Source of the DNA: Calliopum simillimum
Lineage: Eukaryota; Arthropoda; Insecta; Diptera; Lauxaniidae
Assembly (NCBI GenBank): GCA_951812925.1
Contig: OX638370.1
Location: 6,906,001 to 6,970,000 of the forward strand
Length of the DNA: 64,000 nt
Direction: 5' to 3'
The position numbers were made by a program, and so were the translations under genes. Positions 32,773 to 46,424 of the stretch are shown here, piece by piece. How positions within the stretch are numbered: position 1 is the first letter of the stretch; the number at the start of each line of letters is the position of its first letter. The notes below the pieces were generated by a model. It saw nothing but the letters and a program-made list of their open reading frames with translations, was not told the origin of the DNA and did not search any database.

Positions 32773-34640
32773 AGGAGAATACATTTACATTGCAATCTCT
32801 AATTATGAATCCTACTATTGTAGTGTGCAATAGTGTCACAAAAAAAAAATGAATGCATTCATACAGATGTTTAGTACGAACCTTCTCTTCGAAAGTGATA
32901 GCTACTTTTGTTTATTTCTGTATTCGTTTTACGTTGTCCCTTTGTTCCTATTCAACTACATGCCAAATTCGTCCGAGATGATGCGCTAACTCATTTTCCA
33001 TTACATATAAAGTGCAAATGGTTGTCAATTACTATGCTCAAATCAATTTACACTAGACGGCGCTGGTAACAAAAGGCTCCAATAAATATTTACTTTTCTT
33101 TTTTCTTACTTTATCATGCATTAAAAAACAATATTTCTACTGGGATCTTGCACGTATGAAAATCGTGTTTTTCGTTTTGGACTTTGACTACTTTTGCTAG
33201 ATTTTACGTGTTTGGCTGAAAATTTGTGATGTTGCTGAGCAAAAAAATTTCAATTTTACAAGAAATGTAGAAATGTAAAACAAAAACAAATATTCTTAAA
33301 AAATACGATTATATGAAAAGTTGGCAGAAGATATGCGCACGAAAATAATTCCAATTAGTTGTGCATGCACCTTTTCAAAACAATATGTCACTGACTTGTC
33401 ATATTCGAAATACGTTGTGGTTCTTGTGGGAAATAAAATACACTTGATTTTTATACTAAGTTTATTTTTGTAGCATTTTACACCAAAACCGCTTGTTATG
33501 CTATAAAATATGCTACAATATATTTTGCTTAAAATCATTTTTTTATATACTTTTTGAAGCTTTGTTCTGTTTCATGTAATTCTTTGTTTTTTTATTATCT
33601 ACACAGTTTCTGTTTCCTCCTTGTTTTCTCTTTTTCATTGCATTTTCTCTTCTTTCGCTTTATTTGCTCTACACTTATACAAACGAACATAAATTAAACA
33701 TTATTTGCTTAAGCATCCTAACAGCCACCATCAGTAGTAGTAGGTGGCTTCATTACTGCATTTTCTTCTGCCAAGCCATTTTTCGCTGGTGGTAGCGCAG
33801 TGTAAAAGCCACCAGTATTGCCAACCTAACTAACTAGCATTCCACTTAATGACCCCAAAAATTATGACATTTTAATTTAAAATGCAATTTCACAAAGAAA
33901 TTCAACGAAGAACCGACGAAAAATGGGAGGATTAAACAAAAAAAAGCACAGAGGACGAAGAAAATGTTCAGTTGCTGTTGCAATTTTTGTAAGCGTTTTC
34001 GGAGACAAGTGGAGTTAACCCTTGAATGAAAGCATGAATATTTCTGTTATTATCTACACCAAGGCTGTCAGCGTTTTCAAATCACTGAGCCAAGCGCATG
34101 CAGCGCAGTCAGCGCAAAATTTTCGCTCTTACAACAACTTCAAATTCGAATTACAACAATCACAAAAACAATTTTTTGTTGATTTTTCATGCCTCGTTTA
34201 CAACAACAATAATATTTCAACAATTTTCAAAATTTCTAAGGACTAGGCCACACACAAAAAGGAGGGGTATTCACGCGTTGATGCGCAATGCTCTTGCGTC
34301 GTTGCGGAAGTGCAGTTTGCAAAAGTTTGATATTTGTAAAACAACAAACACATTGCCGAAAAATTCGCACTACATCTGCAATTTCTCAAGATGGAAATAT
34401 TTACATTGAACTTTCAGGCGTTAGTGCGTGAAAGACTTGCATTTTTGCAACTGCGCATCAATGCATTAATACCCATATTGTTTGTTATTTTTGTTTTTGA
34501 TGCGACGTAGTCGTTGTTGTTGTGCTATATTGGTTCGTTATCGATTTTGTGTGTACGCAAAAAAAGCAACAAAAACGCGAAATTTTGGCGAGCGTGAAAA
34601 AAAAAAAAAACAACAAAAATTATTTCTGTGATTGTTGTAC
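32773..34640. other. AT-rich stretch without recognised feature
   Basis: No paired ends, arrays or domains. A small hairpin GCCACC...GGTGGC lies at about 33724-33750. Confidence 0.35.
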
Positions 34641-34644
34641 AGAA

Positions 34645-34717
34645 ATATTGATGTTGTTGGTTGAGCCAAAATTGGCTCACTTTTGTTCTACGCTGACACT
34701 CTTGATCTACACTGTTA
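34645..34717. repeat. Inverted terminus of a GCGTAGAACAAAAGTGAGC element, right copy
   Basis: TTGAGCCAAAATTGGCTCAC through CTACGCTGACACTC is the complement of 31174-31250, including the outer GATCAAGAGTGTC against CATCAAAGATGTC. See the partner entry. Confidence 0.5.
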
Positions 34718-34862
34718 TTACTTAAGAGCTTGAAACTATCATACTTTTATTAAAATTCAACAAACAAAAGTTTTTGAAACCTTTTTTTTTTAAAAAAAAA
34801 AAAAAAAATAATAACTTTTATAAAGTGTTTTGCAAAAATATTATTTTTTCAAATTGTAACGA

Positions 34863-35803
34863 TCCTTTTTCGCTGCTAGCCGGGCTGTAGCCGTCGGTGG
34901 CCGGGGTTTGTATACAAAAATTTATTCCCCGCCAAGGAAGGAAACACTTTTCATAATTTTCAGTGGTTTTGCTTCACAATTTTATTTCACTGATGTTAGT
35001 CCTCCTAAAAAGCATCCTTAATACGGGTGACATATGGGCTATGTAAAGCTGATAACAAAATGGGTAAAAGGTGAATATCAGAGACAACCGAACCAGGAGT
35101 CGTGCCACCACTGCCTCCTTGTGGACTTGTCACGTCGCCGGTCTGTGTTTTCGTCCAGACGTTAGGTTTCAAGAGAGTAGCGCCACCACTGCCTCCACGT
35201 TATCCTCTTCTAACCTGTCCTTGTCTGTCTTGTTTGTTCACGAGAGCCCGCGCCACCGCTACACGCTCAGGTCAGGTCAGGAAATTCTGCAGAAAACAAA
35301 GCCTACGGTCTTAGTCACTGTTCACTGACACGAATGTAGTGGATTTTACTTGAAAGTCTCAGTTTTGTCCACGGATGGTTGAAATATTTGAAGAACACGT
35401 CTTACTTCGTTGCCGGTTGGGTTACTAGAGAACGATACCATCACCGGAACTTATATTCCACCATTCCGTTTTCATCCAAGATCAGCTGTGGCCTTTTATT
35501 GATAAGATTTGACAGTTGGCACTCACTGTTTCGGGACCAGGGTTGCTGCTGCACGCAATAATCACGCAATTCCCGTCCAACTGATTATTAAGCGATTGCA
35601 CGATAGTTTGTCAAGACCGTTGGATGCGATTGTCCTAAAACTAAAAAAATCCTTAATTTAAAATTAATTCTAGTCTTATTTCGCTAATAATTAAGATTTT
35701 CTTTATTAAATAGTGGGTTATTTTAATTATATTAATACTTAATTAAATATATTATATATTCCAGTGTACTAGAAACAAGGATGTGCACGGAAATGAGGGG
35801 TCC
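34863..35803 (+). repeat. LTR-sized dispersed repeat, copy 2
   Basis: Same orientation partner of 6591-7473. It starts near TGTAACGATCC and ends near ATGAGGGGTCCGC. It has an extra segment of about 50 bases around 35140-35180 and 35060-35090 relative to copy 1. A solo LTR is possible but no target duplication was found. Confidence 0.65.
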
Positions 35804-37994
35804 GCTTTGCGTATTCGTAGTGCCCGTGTAATCGTTCATCAATTAATTTATTTTTCTGAAATGTGCCACTTTGAAGCCTATCAACCCCAATATACTATTT
35901 ATCATATCATTTCAAACTCACTAAGATACAACCACCACCACTCAAGGGTTAATGTCGCATGCTAACAACATAGCAACAAAACGTCCACGATGCTCTGGTT
36001 TTGTTCGGTTCCATAGCATAGCAAACAGTTAAGCGCATCAGTGCAAATTTTATAATAATCGCACCTCATTAAAAACAAAAAAAAAAGTGAAATGCTGTCC
36101 GTTTTTCTTTTGCATTTTCTCGTTTTTCCCATGCTTGTTCTTATTTTGTGTGTGGAAAACCAAAAATGTCTTGGAGCATTTTAGAAGATTAAACTTAAGC
36201 ACCACAACGCTAAAGATAAGCACAAGATAAGTGTAAATTTGCACTGCAAATAGAAAATTAAAGAAAATAAATGCTAGAAATAATAAAAGCGCGGGAAAGG
36301 GAGGATGACGGAGGTCCTCGGAAAAACAAGCGATTTGCAATGATTACCATTTTGTGAATGACTGAAATTAAGTCATAGATTAATGAAAATTACAAACATA
36401 TACTGGATATTATAGTTAAGCAAATGAAATTAAAGTTGGTTTTATTATATCAAAGTAATTAAATTTTCACTGTCATACACAATACAGAATGTTTCAGTAA
36501 AAACTCGCAAATTAGATTGAAGATGAAATTGTTCCGCATGGAAATTTTTGAAAAAAGAGATACTTCAATTTTTAGGTAAATGACCATCTCTTGGACCTTA
36601 GTAAGTAATATCCTCCCACCTTATTTCCTTCCATATCTGTTGTACTTAAGTATTTCAATCAAGAATCATCTTAATTTTTCATCAGATTTCATTTCGAAAT
36701 AAGTATTCGCTAAGGCCTTAATATTTTTTTAATATTTCTGCAAAACGTTTCCTAACATGTTAACAACACACATGTTGCCAAATATGCAAAACTAAGCTAA
36801 CAACCTTAGTAACCTTAAACTTTTTCTAATTAACAGAGAACAACATCACTGTTTTTTTTTTTTTTAGAGAGATGACTTCACCACATCGGCAGCAACTGCA
36901 ACATAAGACATGACATCTTATCATCATGGAATCAGCAAATCATGACCTTACTACAGATAAAATCGTAACAACAACAAAAAAACTAATCATTTTCAATAAT
37001 ATGCAGTGTTACTTCCCCTTCGAAAACACCGATAATGATTTCAAGGCATGTCAATTTCTTAAGTTCAAAACAATTAAAACAACACAAAAAATCAATTAAT
37101 TAATTAATTAAATGATTAAATATGTACTATGAAGCATAATGATGTTAAAATGTGCAAAAAAATCTATGTGAATAATGGTTACTCCTTAAAAAAAATGTTT
37201 TGGGTGCAGAGTTGCTACAAACAATTTAATATCGGATGTATAACAAACAGTAGGGGATATCAATTTATGTAGTTACGATTGAGGAAGCATTGAACTTTAA
37301 ATTAGTAAAAACACCATGAAACCAGGTGAAGCTAAAAGTGAGGTGACTATATTTATTTTAGTAATAAGTACTTCGATATATCGATGCCTGAGATGAAAAG
37401 TATTATGAATTATTTGTTCTACGTAAGCTAGGTTGTCATTGATTATTCGGCGACAAGTAAGACGTTTCAAACTTATTTTGATGAAAACCAGGTTGTTTCA
37501 GTATTTTGAAGAAAAGTAGGTTTCTTCGAAATTTTACGTCAAAAGTAGGACGTTAAATATTTTATATCGAAAAATAGGATATCTTAACATTGTGGATGAA
37601 AACGGACATTTCGATGCCTTGCACGAAAATTAGGTTAATTCATTATGTAGGAGAATAGTGTACCCCCCCCCCCCCCCGTAACTTTTGACAGAAAACAAAA
37701 ACGGCTGTTCTGGCAAATGTTAAGCGCGTGTTATGATAGCACGAAGTTTTTGTGCATATACCGGAGCCTTTGCTTTGTGCTGAGAAGATATAATTTTTGA
37801 GCAAGTGAAAGCCAACACAAAAGTTTTTTTTCAATAATTTTCTAAGTGCGATAAATCGAAGTGAATCAATCGAAAAGCTGAAAACAATCTATATTTATTC
37901 AGTATATTTATTACATTTTGTGATTCAAAACCGAATCCAACTAAAATGTTCACATAACAGAATTTGCTTATTGCTTTTCAAAGTGGCTGTGAAA
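35804..37994. other. AT-rich stretch with a C homopolymer
   Basis: A C run of about 16 lies at 37662-37677. Loose, short repeats of a GTAGGATATC type occur at 37430-37640. No gene is supported. Confidence 0.4.
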
Positions 37995-37995
37995 G

Positions 37996-38508
37996 TCGGT
38001 TGTGGGCACCCCTCTTTTTTTATTTAATGCGTGTGATTTACTGAAATATCGTCGTGGATGTCAACACAACATATTTAAATGGTGTTCTTATGCCTTTTTA
38101 CGGTTTTTTAGTTGAAAGGAAAGAACTAATAAGCCCTTTAAAGGTATTGTAAAAAAAAAATTTATTTTCATTAAGCGTGATGGTAAGGTGGCATACCACT
38201 TTGTAAAAAATCTCGGTATTGAGTTTCCAGACAAGTGGAGCAAGAAGCCGGCTTAGTCTGCAAACCAATTGATCTGGCATTAACGCCAAAGACAATCAAG
38301 TCTAGTTTCAGGGCAACAGGCATGATGCCATTCGATCCAGACGTTTTTTGTGACGCTGATTTTGTTGAAGCCGTTGAACAGAATTTGTTGAAATTGTGTG
38401 AGTCAATGTTGCCAAAATAAATTAATTTTGCTTTCTTCTCCATTTCGTTGCGTTTAATATCATATTTTCCCATTTTTAGCCGATTTTCTATGGGTGCCCA
38501 CAACCGAC
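37996..38508. mobile_element. Pogo/Tigger-derived element with GTGGGCACCC inverted ends
   Basis: TCGGTTGTGGGCACCC (37996-38011) is mirrored by GGGTGCCCACAACCGA (38492-38507). Between them lies a remnant of a pogo-type transposase C-terminus. I found no TA or other duplication next to the ends, so the limits may be slightly off. Confidence 0.6.
38238..38420 (+). pseudogene. Pogo/Tigger-type transposase C-terminal remnant
   Basis: Read from about 38238, the frame gives KPIDLALTPKTIKSSFRATG, MMPFDPDVFCDADF and a helical tail ending at TAA (38418-38420). F..TGI.PF(N/D)...F...DF is the conserved segment just after the DDE core in pogo/Tigger/jerky transposases. The core itself is absent, which fits an internally deleted element between the inverted ends at 37996 and 38508. 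Confidence 0.6.
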
Positions 38509-40404
38509 CCAAAAATTTTTTTTTTTTTTTGTCAAAAATGATCACTGTTTATTTGATATAATTTTTCCAACTGTCGAAATTAATTGACTTTCTTCACCAG
38601 TAGTCAACTGAGGTCTCTGGCTTTTGGCATTTGGTCAAAAGATATGAGTCGAAAACCAAATGGTGCTCACACCCGAATCATTTTTTTTTTTAAGTTTTTA
38701 GCTAAGCGGTCGGAAAAACGCTTTTTTACTCAAATGCAAGGCATATTACGAAAAAAGTCTATAAATCGCTTTTTTCCGACCTCGTAATTGAAAAACGTAA
38801 AAAAATCGATCTTTGGAACAAAATATTATCAGTACTACCTACTTATAAGAAGAAATAATAATTTTTTGACGCCAAAATTTTCGCAAGAACAAAATCTTTA
38901 TTTCTCAATAAATTTGGATACCCATTCTGTGTAGGAAAAAAAGTTATGAGCAAAAACATGTTTCTTTTTTTTGCCAAAATGGTCCTTCTGGAAAATTAAA
39001 AGTACTCCACGGTTTTGCACAAACAGAGGTCGTTCTTAAAAGTTTTTCTAACTTTTGAGATGATGTAAGGATGAATCTAAATTTCAACCGTATCTACCGA
39101 ACAGAAATAAGACAGAACAATTGAAAACGGAATATTTCATGTTTACTGAATATTTATATTAAATACTTAACATTTAACGTGACACTCATTACAATATTTC
39201 AATAATCTGAACACCCTTATGCTCAATGGTTCTAGTTTCTTATATCTTTCCGTTGTAAACTTAAATTACCAATATGATATTGGAGGTACATATATCTCGC
39301 AGCATGCAAAATTGAATAGTTTTATTTTCAAAACAAAAATTATAGAAAATAATCTGGTTACCTTCTTTAACACAAGGCACAGAAAAAATTCAAGTTATTT
39401 ATCAATAACTGCTGATTTGTGCTTTAAACACGATTCCCAAATGCTCAAATGATTAATACAACAAAAAGCAAGGAAGTCATCATAGATGCCCGACATTTTT
39501 TTTAAGAACGTGATCTGCTACATAACTTCAAATCATATAAAACTGGAATATGGCGTAAGTTGTTAACACGATGCAATTACATGCTGAGCAGCAGCAGCCA
39601 CATTAAGGTGGGGGCCTCTGCATGCGGCATTGAAATTTAAAACTTATAATATCCAAATATCTATGCTATGGTATAATGATGCCGATTAATTACCACCACA
39701 GTCAAAACCAAAAAAAAAAATTGGAAGGTTTCATTTTGCACCAATAAAATGATTTTAACCGCGAAATTGACATTTATATAGTCGAAATTGTTTTTGTTCT
39801 TTTTTTAGAGAATATCTGACGAATTTTTTTTTTTTTTTATTTATTTAGTTTTATGGATACATAACCTCAAACAAACAATTAAAAATAATTTGCAATTAGA
39901 AATTGCAAGCACATTATTGTGTGCACTCCTTAAATGGTTGATCTTGACTACAAATGCATACAATTGCTGGTTGATCTTCAAGCAATCAAAACAAAACGAT
40001 AGATGAGTACAACTTTTTGAAATAAAAACTTAAAAAAGATGCGTTTGAAATTGCCTTCAAACTCCATTAATTATAATTGCAAAATCTAAATGAAACAAAC
40101 AAAATTAAAAACTGCAATTGAGCAGGAACTGTAAGGTCAATAACGCATTAACCATAATATGCAGTTGAATTTAATTTATCAAAATGTTGAAACGATTGAC
40201 AACGATCTTCATTTTCTTTATGTTTCAATGTAAAGATTGCAAGTGCCTGATACGATTAAATGAAACAAAAACGAAAACAACTAAAATCAAATAAAAATTA
40301 ATAACCAATTACGGTACATGAAACATTGTTGCGCATCTCTACAATAGCTACCTATAGCATTATTACAAATAAGCAAACCTTTAAGTAGTAAAAACAGAAT
40401 GCCT
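38509..40404. other. AT-rich stretch with a hairpin
   Basis: GGTCGGAAAAACGCTTTTTT at about 38707 pairs with GCGATTTATAG...GCTTTTTTCCGACC up to about 38780. Otherwise no gene or repeat is supported. Confidence 0.4.
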
Positions 40405-40542
40405 TTTTTATATGGGCATAATATGAATTTTTTATAAAATGGTTCAAAATACTTTTATATAAACTTCTATATAAATTTTATACAAAAAAAGTATAAAAGA
40501 TTTTTATATAGTGATGCTATAAAATTTAAACCAAAATGGTTC
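40405..40542 (+). repeat. Dispersed repeat copy 2 (partner at 28149)
   Basis: See 28149-28296. It matches in the same orientation with scattered differences. Confidence 0.55.
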
Positions 40543-42389
40543 ATTTTCAGAAAAACTGTTGAGGCGGAAAAAATAATAGAGGTTGGTCTTACAACCTACC
40601 CACCAGGGGCACACTGAAAGTGGTGGGAGTCAATTTCATAAAAAAGTAATTTTTGCAAGGCAATCTCATGTTGGGAAAAAATGTTCAGGAAAAAATATAA
40701 TTGGTCTCGGCCTTGCAATTTACTTCTCTAAGAGTGACACCTGGGTAGCTATGAAGCTCTTTATCGATTTTACTCCCATTTTTTGAACTTTTCTTTCGAT
40801 GTAACGTCACTTAACACTACGAACTCCCCCCCCCCCCCTTTTTTGGATCATATATTTTCTTACTAAATTTGACAAAATTAAGGGTTCCAGCGTTTCTAAA
40901 TCCTATTGTCAAGGATCTGCCTATATCACTAAATCATGTCTGATGCCGTCGTAACGTTCGATGTGTTACCATTTTCTCAAAATATTTTGACTGAGGTCGA
41001 AAAATGTTTAGGAATTCAAAAAATTTTAGAGTAATGCAAGAAAGAATTTTAAAAAAATTATGAAAAATTTGAAGACAATTCGAAAATTTGAAAAAAATTT
41101 GTCAAAAAATGAGTGTTGGGTCGGGGACCAAACTTGTTTTTTTATGAATTTCTAAATATTAAAAATTTCAAAGGTAACAATACCTGTTGACCACTGTAGA
41201 GACAATGTAGCGCTTCGAATCAAGACAGCGATACCCTTTCGACGGGAGATGTAAGTCTATTGGCTCTGTGTTGGCCACTGTAGGCGGCGATGGTGAAAAC
41301 CCTTTCGACGGGAGACGCACTATGTTTCAGCTTGACACGGAAGGTGGCCAAGCTAGTTGACGCAGCAGCTGGAGACGATGACCCAGGAAGATCGATTTCT
41401 ATGGACGTGCTCAATGCACGAGACACGCGGTTCCCCTATGAGACGGGAACCACTGTCAAACTCCACTTTGGAGCAATATAAGAAAACACCTTTAGGATTT
41501 TTGTTAGTTTTCGGACTTCACTTTATTTTTAAGTTAAGCTTAATTTAGTTTTTAAGAATCCATTATACTTTGATTTTTAGTTTTAAGGAAATTTGCCACC
41601 TGCAGCATGTGCTAGTATTCAGCGAAAGTCAGAATTTTCTTCTGTATTCGTTGATCAAAAAAATGACCGAAAATTGTCAGCAGTGGTTTTTACATCAGAG
41701 TGAGCGAGACGGCTATATTTTCGGTAGTCAGATACCAAATGCTGAAGACGGGTAGGGTTGCCATCGTTTAGATAAAAACATGAAATTTTTGTAAAGATTC
41801 ACAAAGGGTAGTTTTATGTATCCGTATAAACACGATACATTTTTCTTTTATATATAAAAGTTTAAGACGGATGAGTTTACGTTTCCACGTAAACAATGAG
41901 GAAAAATCGGGAAATGTTAAAATGGTCGAAAAATTTTGAGAAAATCGGCAACATTTTGACAAAGTCTAATGAGCTGAAAAAATGTGGAGAAAATGAAAAT
42001 AGCTTATGAAAACCTTGAAATTGTCGAGATTTATTGGACTATTCGAATAAAAAAAATCGAAAAATTTTGACAAATTCAAAAAAAATTTAGAAAATCGAAA
42101 ATTGAGAAAAACTGAATTTTGATAAAATGCAAGAGAATTAGAAAAAGATTGAAAAAATCAAAAAACAAAATATTTTGTCTAAAGTCGAAAAATGTGGAGG
42201 AATTAAAAAAATTTTAGAGAAATGTAAGAGAGAATGGAAATTTCAAAGAGTTTCGACAAATTCGAAAATAACACAGGCACATAAAACAAAAAAAAGTCAA
42301 GACCCAGAGGGTACGACCCCAGGCCCCATGTATTGGGGGGCACTGAGACCCAAAATCGAATTTTTAGAAAAAAAAAAAAAATTGGTTTT
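40543..42389. other. Stretch with a GC-rich island of direct repeats
   Basis: At 41170-41470 composition rises. CCCTTTCGACGGGAGA occurs at 41234-41249 and 41300-41315, and CCACTGTAG recurs with the same 66-bp period upstream (two to three units). Open frames exist on both strands but none is recognisable. Segments at 40980-41110 and 42160-42270 share TCGAAAAATGT and AAAAAATTTTAGAG and may be old duplicates. A C run lies at 40827-40837. Confidence 0.4.
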
Positions 42390-42850
42390 CCCGCTAGCGC
42401 CCCCTTAATGCCCCTATAGGGATTAGAATTTTACTTGTTCTAGAAATTTTAAATGTGTGCATATTGCTAGGTTTTTAATTACTCTGAAAGTGAAAATAAT
42501 GACGAAAAATAATTTGGAGCACCTAGTCGAACCCCAGTAGCCCCCTTATAGCCCCCCAAGATGGATGAAATAATGATTTTTATAAAAAATTATAAGGAAT
42601 GTATATTTGCAGGTTTTTTTGTGGGCTCGAACAGAAGCTGTCAAACAAAAATAGTTTGAGTAGCACAGCTACGCCCCAACATCCTCTCCAAGGGGGTTAG
42701 AATTCCACGTTTCATAAAAATATAAAATGTATATAAATTTTTAGGTTTTTTGGTGCTCTGAAACTGAAAGTGATGTTACAAAATTGTTTCAACCACCAAG
42801 ATACCATTAAGTGCCCCCATGTAGCCCCTCGAAGGGTTGAAAATTTAAAA
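42390..42850. repeat. Tandem repeat, about 140-bp unit, 3 to 4 copies
   Basis: Each unit starts with a G/C block (GCGCCCCCTTAATGCCCC, GCCCCCTTATAGCCCC, ACGCCCCAACATCC, GTGCCCCCATGTAGCCCC at about 42398, 42538, 42668 and 42810). It continues with GGTTTTT(A/T), a CTC(T/G)GAA(A/C) segment and a CACC or CACAG segment. Copies are well diverged. Confidence 0.65.
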
Positions 42851-45800
42851 TTTTGAAAAATTTTGGCAAAAAATTTACCTTAATATTTTAAAAAATCCAA
42901 ATAACATTGAAAATTTCAAAATATTTATTGAAAATTTCTTAATTTCGGCTCTTGAAGAAAAGGTTTAATTGCAGACAATAACGCTATTAAACATTGGACC
43001 TCCCAAAACGCATGTTGTTAATAGCAAACGTCAACTCGATATCTATGCTTCACTTACAGCCACATTAACGAGCGAGTACATGGCGTGTTCAACAAAAGTG
43101 TTGGTAGTAACAGTGCGTAATTGTGGCCAGTTGCTTGATTTGTGATTTGTAAGTAATGAATGAATATCTACGCAGGTAGCTTCTTCAAAATGAAGGTGCA
43201 CTTGTTTTTACGCTTAATTTCATGCTTTCAAAGTGAATGGGGTTTTTTTGTTTTTCACTCTCAAAAATTGAAAAATAAATCAAAAATTAATTTAATTGAT
43301 TAAAATCATAATGCAGCATCTATTGAATACGTCAAAATCAACTACTCGACCAAATCAATTAACATTCGCTCTAAGCTGCGTACGAGGTATGCGGTACCGC
43401 GGGCATGAGTTTTTCAAAAATAAAAAAAAAATTCATTTTTTGTCATTAAATTTTATTAAATGCTTAATGAGGCTGTTTTAAGTTTTAATATGTACGTATG
43501 GATGCATTGTAATTATTATTATTATAATAAACCGCAATTGAAGCATCTTTCTATAACTGGCAATTGCTAAAAGGTTAAACGAAAGGTTAACCAATTACTC
43601 TATTCGTTTGCTGTCGTCGATACAGTATGCTGTGGCAATGAAGGTTAAGGTTTCGCTTTGGTGAAAAAAAAAAAAGAAAAATATGTTATTCAAGCAGAGT
43701 TTGGATAATTGATTGTTAATGAAATTTTTTTAGTAAACCTGGAGGATAAATTGAGTGTTATTGAAATTGTCTAAGATAATTCTTTCACATTAAGTTTTTT
43801 GTTACAGTGGCATTGAAAATATTGCATGTACGCGAAAAAATTGGGACGCCAAGTTATGTTTTCTATGGTTTTAATGATGCAAAATTATTCAGGTTCAATC
43901 CTCACACAACTGGAAAAATATTATAAAGAACTTTTTTCAACAAAACATATTGTCAGCTCGCGACCACAATTTTTCGTGCACATTCTTCGTTCCAAAACAT
44001 TTAAATTTGCTAGGTTTTTTTGTCTTCATTTTGCTGTACTTCATAAGACTAACTCAACTAATGTTAATAACATACATAAACTTCGGAAAATTTGACTCAC
44101 CCTATGCATGTCTCAATTTTTTCGTGCACATTCTTTGTATGCCAAAGTGTTTCTGCCCATATTGAGCAAAAGTAAATCACACCCATATGCAAATATTTTC
44201 GCACAATTTTTACAACATGTTCAACTATTTTTCGTCATATTCACGATGTTGCCATTAAATTAAGAAATAAAACCAAAAATTTTATTTATTAATAAAAAAA
44301 CTAATAAATTTTTTTCAACTTTTCGGTTTTTTAGATGCAACAAATTTATTCACACAACTTTTTTGTATATATTTTATTCACAAAAGCAACATATGCCACA
44401 TTATAGCCATATTTCTGCTGCTGCATTATAAACGTCAGTGCCAACAGTTGGTTGTTGGTGGCTTGGTGGTATCAACTGGTTCACGCTTTTGACTCTGATC
44501 TTAATTTGATGTTGCATATGAAATGAAGTGCAAAGTGGATTTTGGTTTACCAGAGAGTAGCGGCATTATAAATAATAAACTTACATTGTTTTATATGGTT
44601 TTATTGGATTTTCATGCCAGCGGCAACCGGCATTATGCGATCTCTCATAGATGACTTTAGTTGATTTAGTAGAAGAAGTTGGAGCTCTGTGCGAATTTTG
44701 AAGGTGAGACAATTAAATGCGCCAAGTTACTTGGTTACATTGTTTTGGTTTGTGCATCACAGTGGGGAAATATGGCTCAAAGAGGCTGTAAATACCTTTC
44801 TTATTCGATGGTGAACAGTACCATAATAATGATTATATATAATCCCACAAACCTACATATGAATACTAAAAAATGTAAGCTTCGGAGAAAATCTTGATTC
44901 GGACAAGCAAGCTCGGCGCCTCCCATACAAGTATAATCTTCGAAATACCATACTTATAGCTTTTTTGGCGATAAAGCAATCAAAATTATTCCAGAAACTA
45001 GAAAAATTTTATGCAAACTCTTTAGTAAATCTGTGCAAATTTCAAAAATAAGTCATGGCTTCTCCCACACAAGTTCTGAGGATAAGCTAGCTTCATTATG
45101 ACAATAGGGCATGGCACCTCCCACAAAGGTAAAATCTTCAAAATACTACTGAAAATTTTGTTTTTCTGTCCATTGTGCACTGTGTGACCAATGTTTTCTG
45201 ATTTAATTCTTAAAGAATTTTTTAAAAGCGCATCACCAAAGAAGACAAGCCTGTTAACAACATAAACAATAATAATAATAAGAATAACAGCAACTTTACA
45301 ATGCTGAACACAGGCATCTAACAACACTCACAACACAAGATCGTGTTAACGCAATAAAAAATGCTTCAATTTCAACAGATCCAAATGAATTTATGGCACT
45401 TGAACACGAAGAACAAATAAAAAAAAAAAAATTTATATGCAAAATGCAAAAAATGCTAAAGGTAAAAATTTTATGTATTTGATTTAAAAAAACTAAAAGC
45501 ATTTTTAATTAAAACTACAAGAAAATATGTGAAACAATTGTGAATAAGATTTTTGAATGAAATATTACAAAATCCTATGCAAAATATGGAGCGTGTTAAA
45601 TCATAAGAGAAAAAAGTCATTCGGAAAACAAATTTTCAAAGATTTTACAAAATATTTCATGATATTTATGACATGAAGGGATGAGAGTTACTAATGGATT
45701 GTCTGAAAAACCAATTTTTTGGTCATCAAAATGCTTATGTTCAAAATTTTATTTTATACTAGCTCTTCCTGCCCGCTTCTCTACACTGAGAAAAGAGTAT

Positions 45801-46150
45801 GTTTCCATCACAGAAATATATTTAATTGAACATTCTAAAAAATATTTGTTAATAATTAACAAATTTCGGTAAATATTAATGTGCCTTTAATTGGACCTTA
45901 AAATATTGTTGATTGGGCCAAAAATGATATCTGTTTGATGGAATGTCAAATATTTGCTATAACTTAAAAAAAAAAACTTTGTTGTTTTTCGAATGCACTC
46001 TCTAAAAAATAAAATAATTAAAAAAAATCATATATTTGGTAATTATTAACAAATATACGATTGAACGAATAAAATTGCTCAAATAAGCCATTCATTAAAT
46101 AATATCAAATATTCAATTCGCCTATATCAAATATATATATACTTTTTTAA
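42851..46150. other. AT-rich stretch, remnants only
   Basis: A 20-base direct repeat, CAATTTTTCGTGCACATTCT, occurs at about 43969 and 44122. A degenerate copy of the GGCACCTCCCA family lies at 44920-45160. No genes are supported. Confidence 0.4.
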
Positions 46151-46400
46151 CCCTAACGAATGTTGCCGTCTCGATTACCCTTATGTAGAATAAACGGCTG
46201 ACAATTGCTGAATGTAAATTCTCAACTTGACACTTTAGAAGGTCTAAAGTTCAAGTTGAAAATTTGATCACTCGTTGATTATAACTCACAGCTGAAACAA
46301 GTGCAGCTTTTATAACATTCATTTTTATTATAAGTTCCTAATTTTATAACGTCTAAAGTTAAATAAAAGTAAATCTATAGTAAAATAAAGTATTCGGGTT
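46150..46400 (+). repeat. Possible diverged Pao/BEL LTR fragment
   Basis: GTTGCCGTCTCGATTACCCTT, AATAAACGGCTGACA and GCTGAATGTAAATTC follow the order of the LTR segment at 18330-18395 (TAGCCGTCTCCCTTCCTCTT, AATAAATCGCTGACAGG, CTGAATGACATTC). A TTATAACGT block follows in both. It would come from a related, older family. Its limits are unclear. Confidence 0.4.
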
Positions 46401-46424
46401 TATTTTCATTTATGGAAATTTTGC

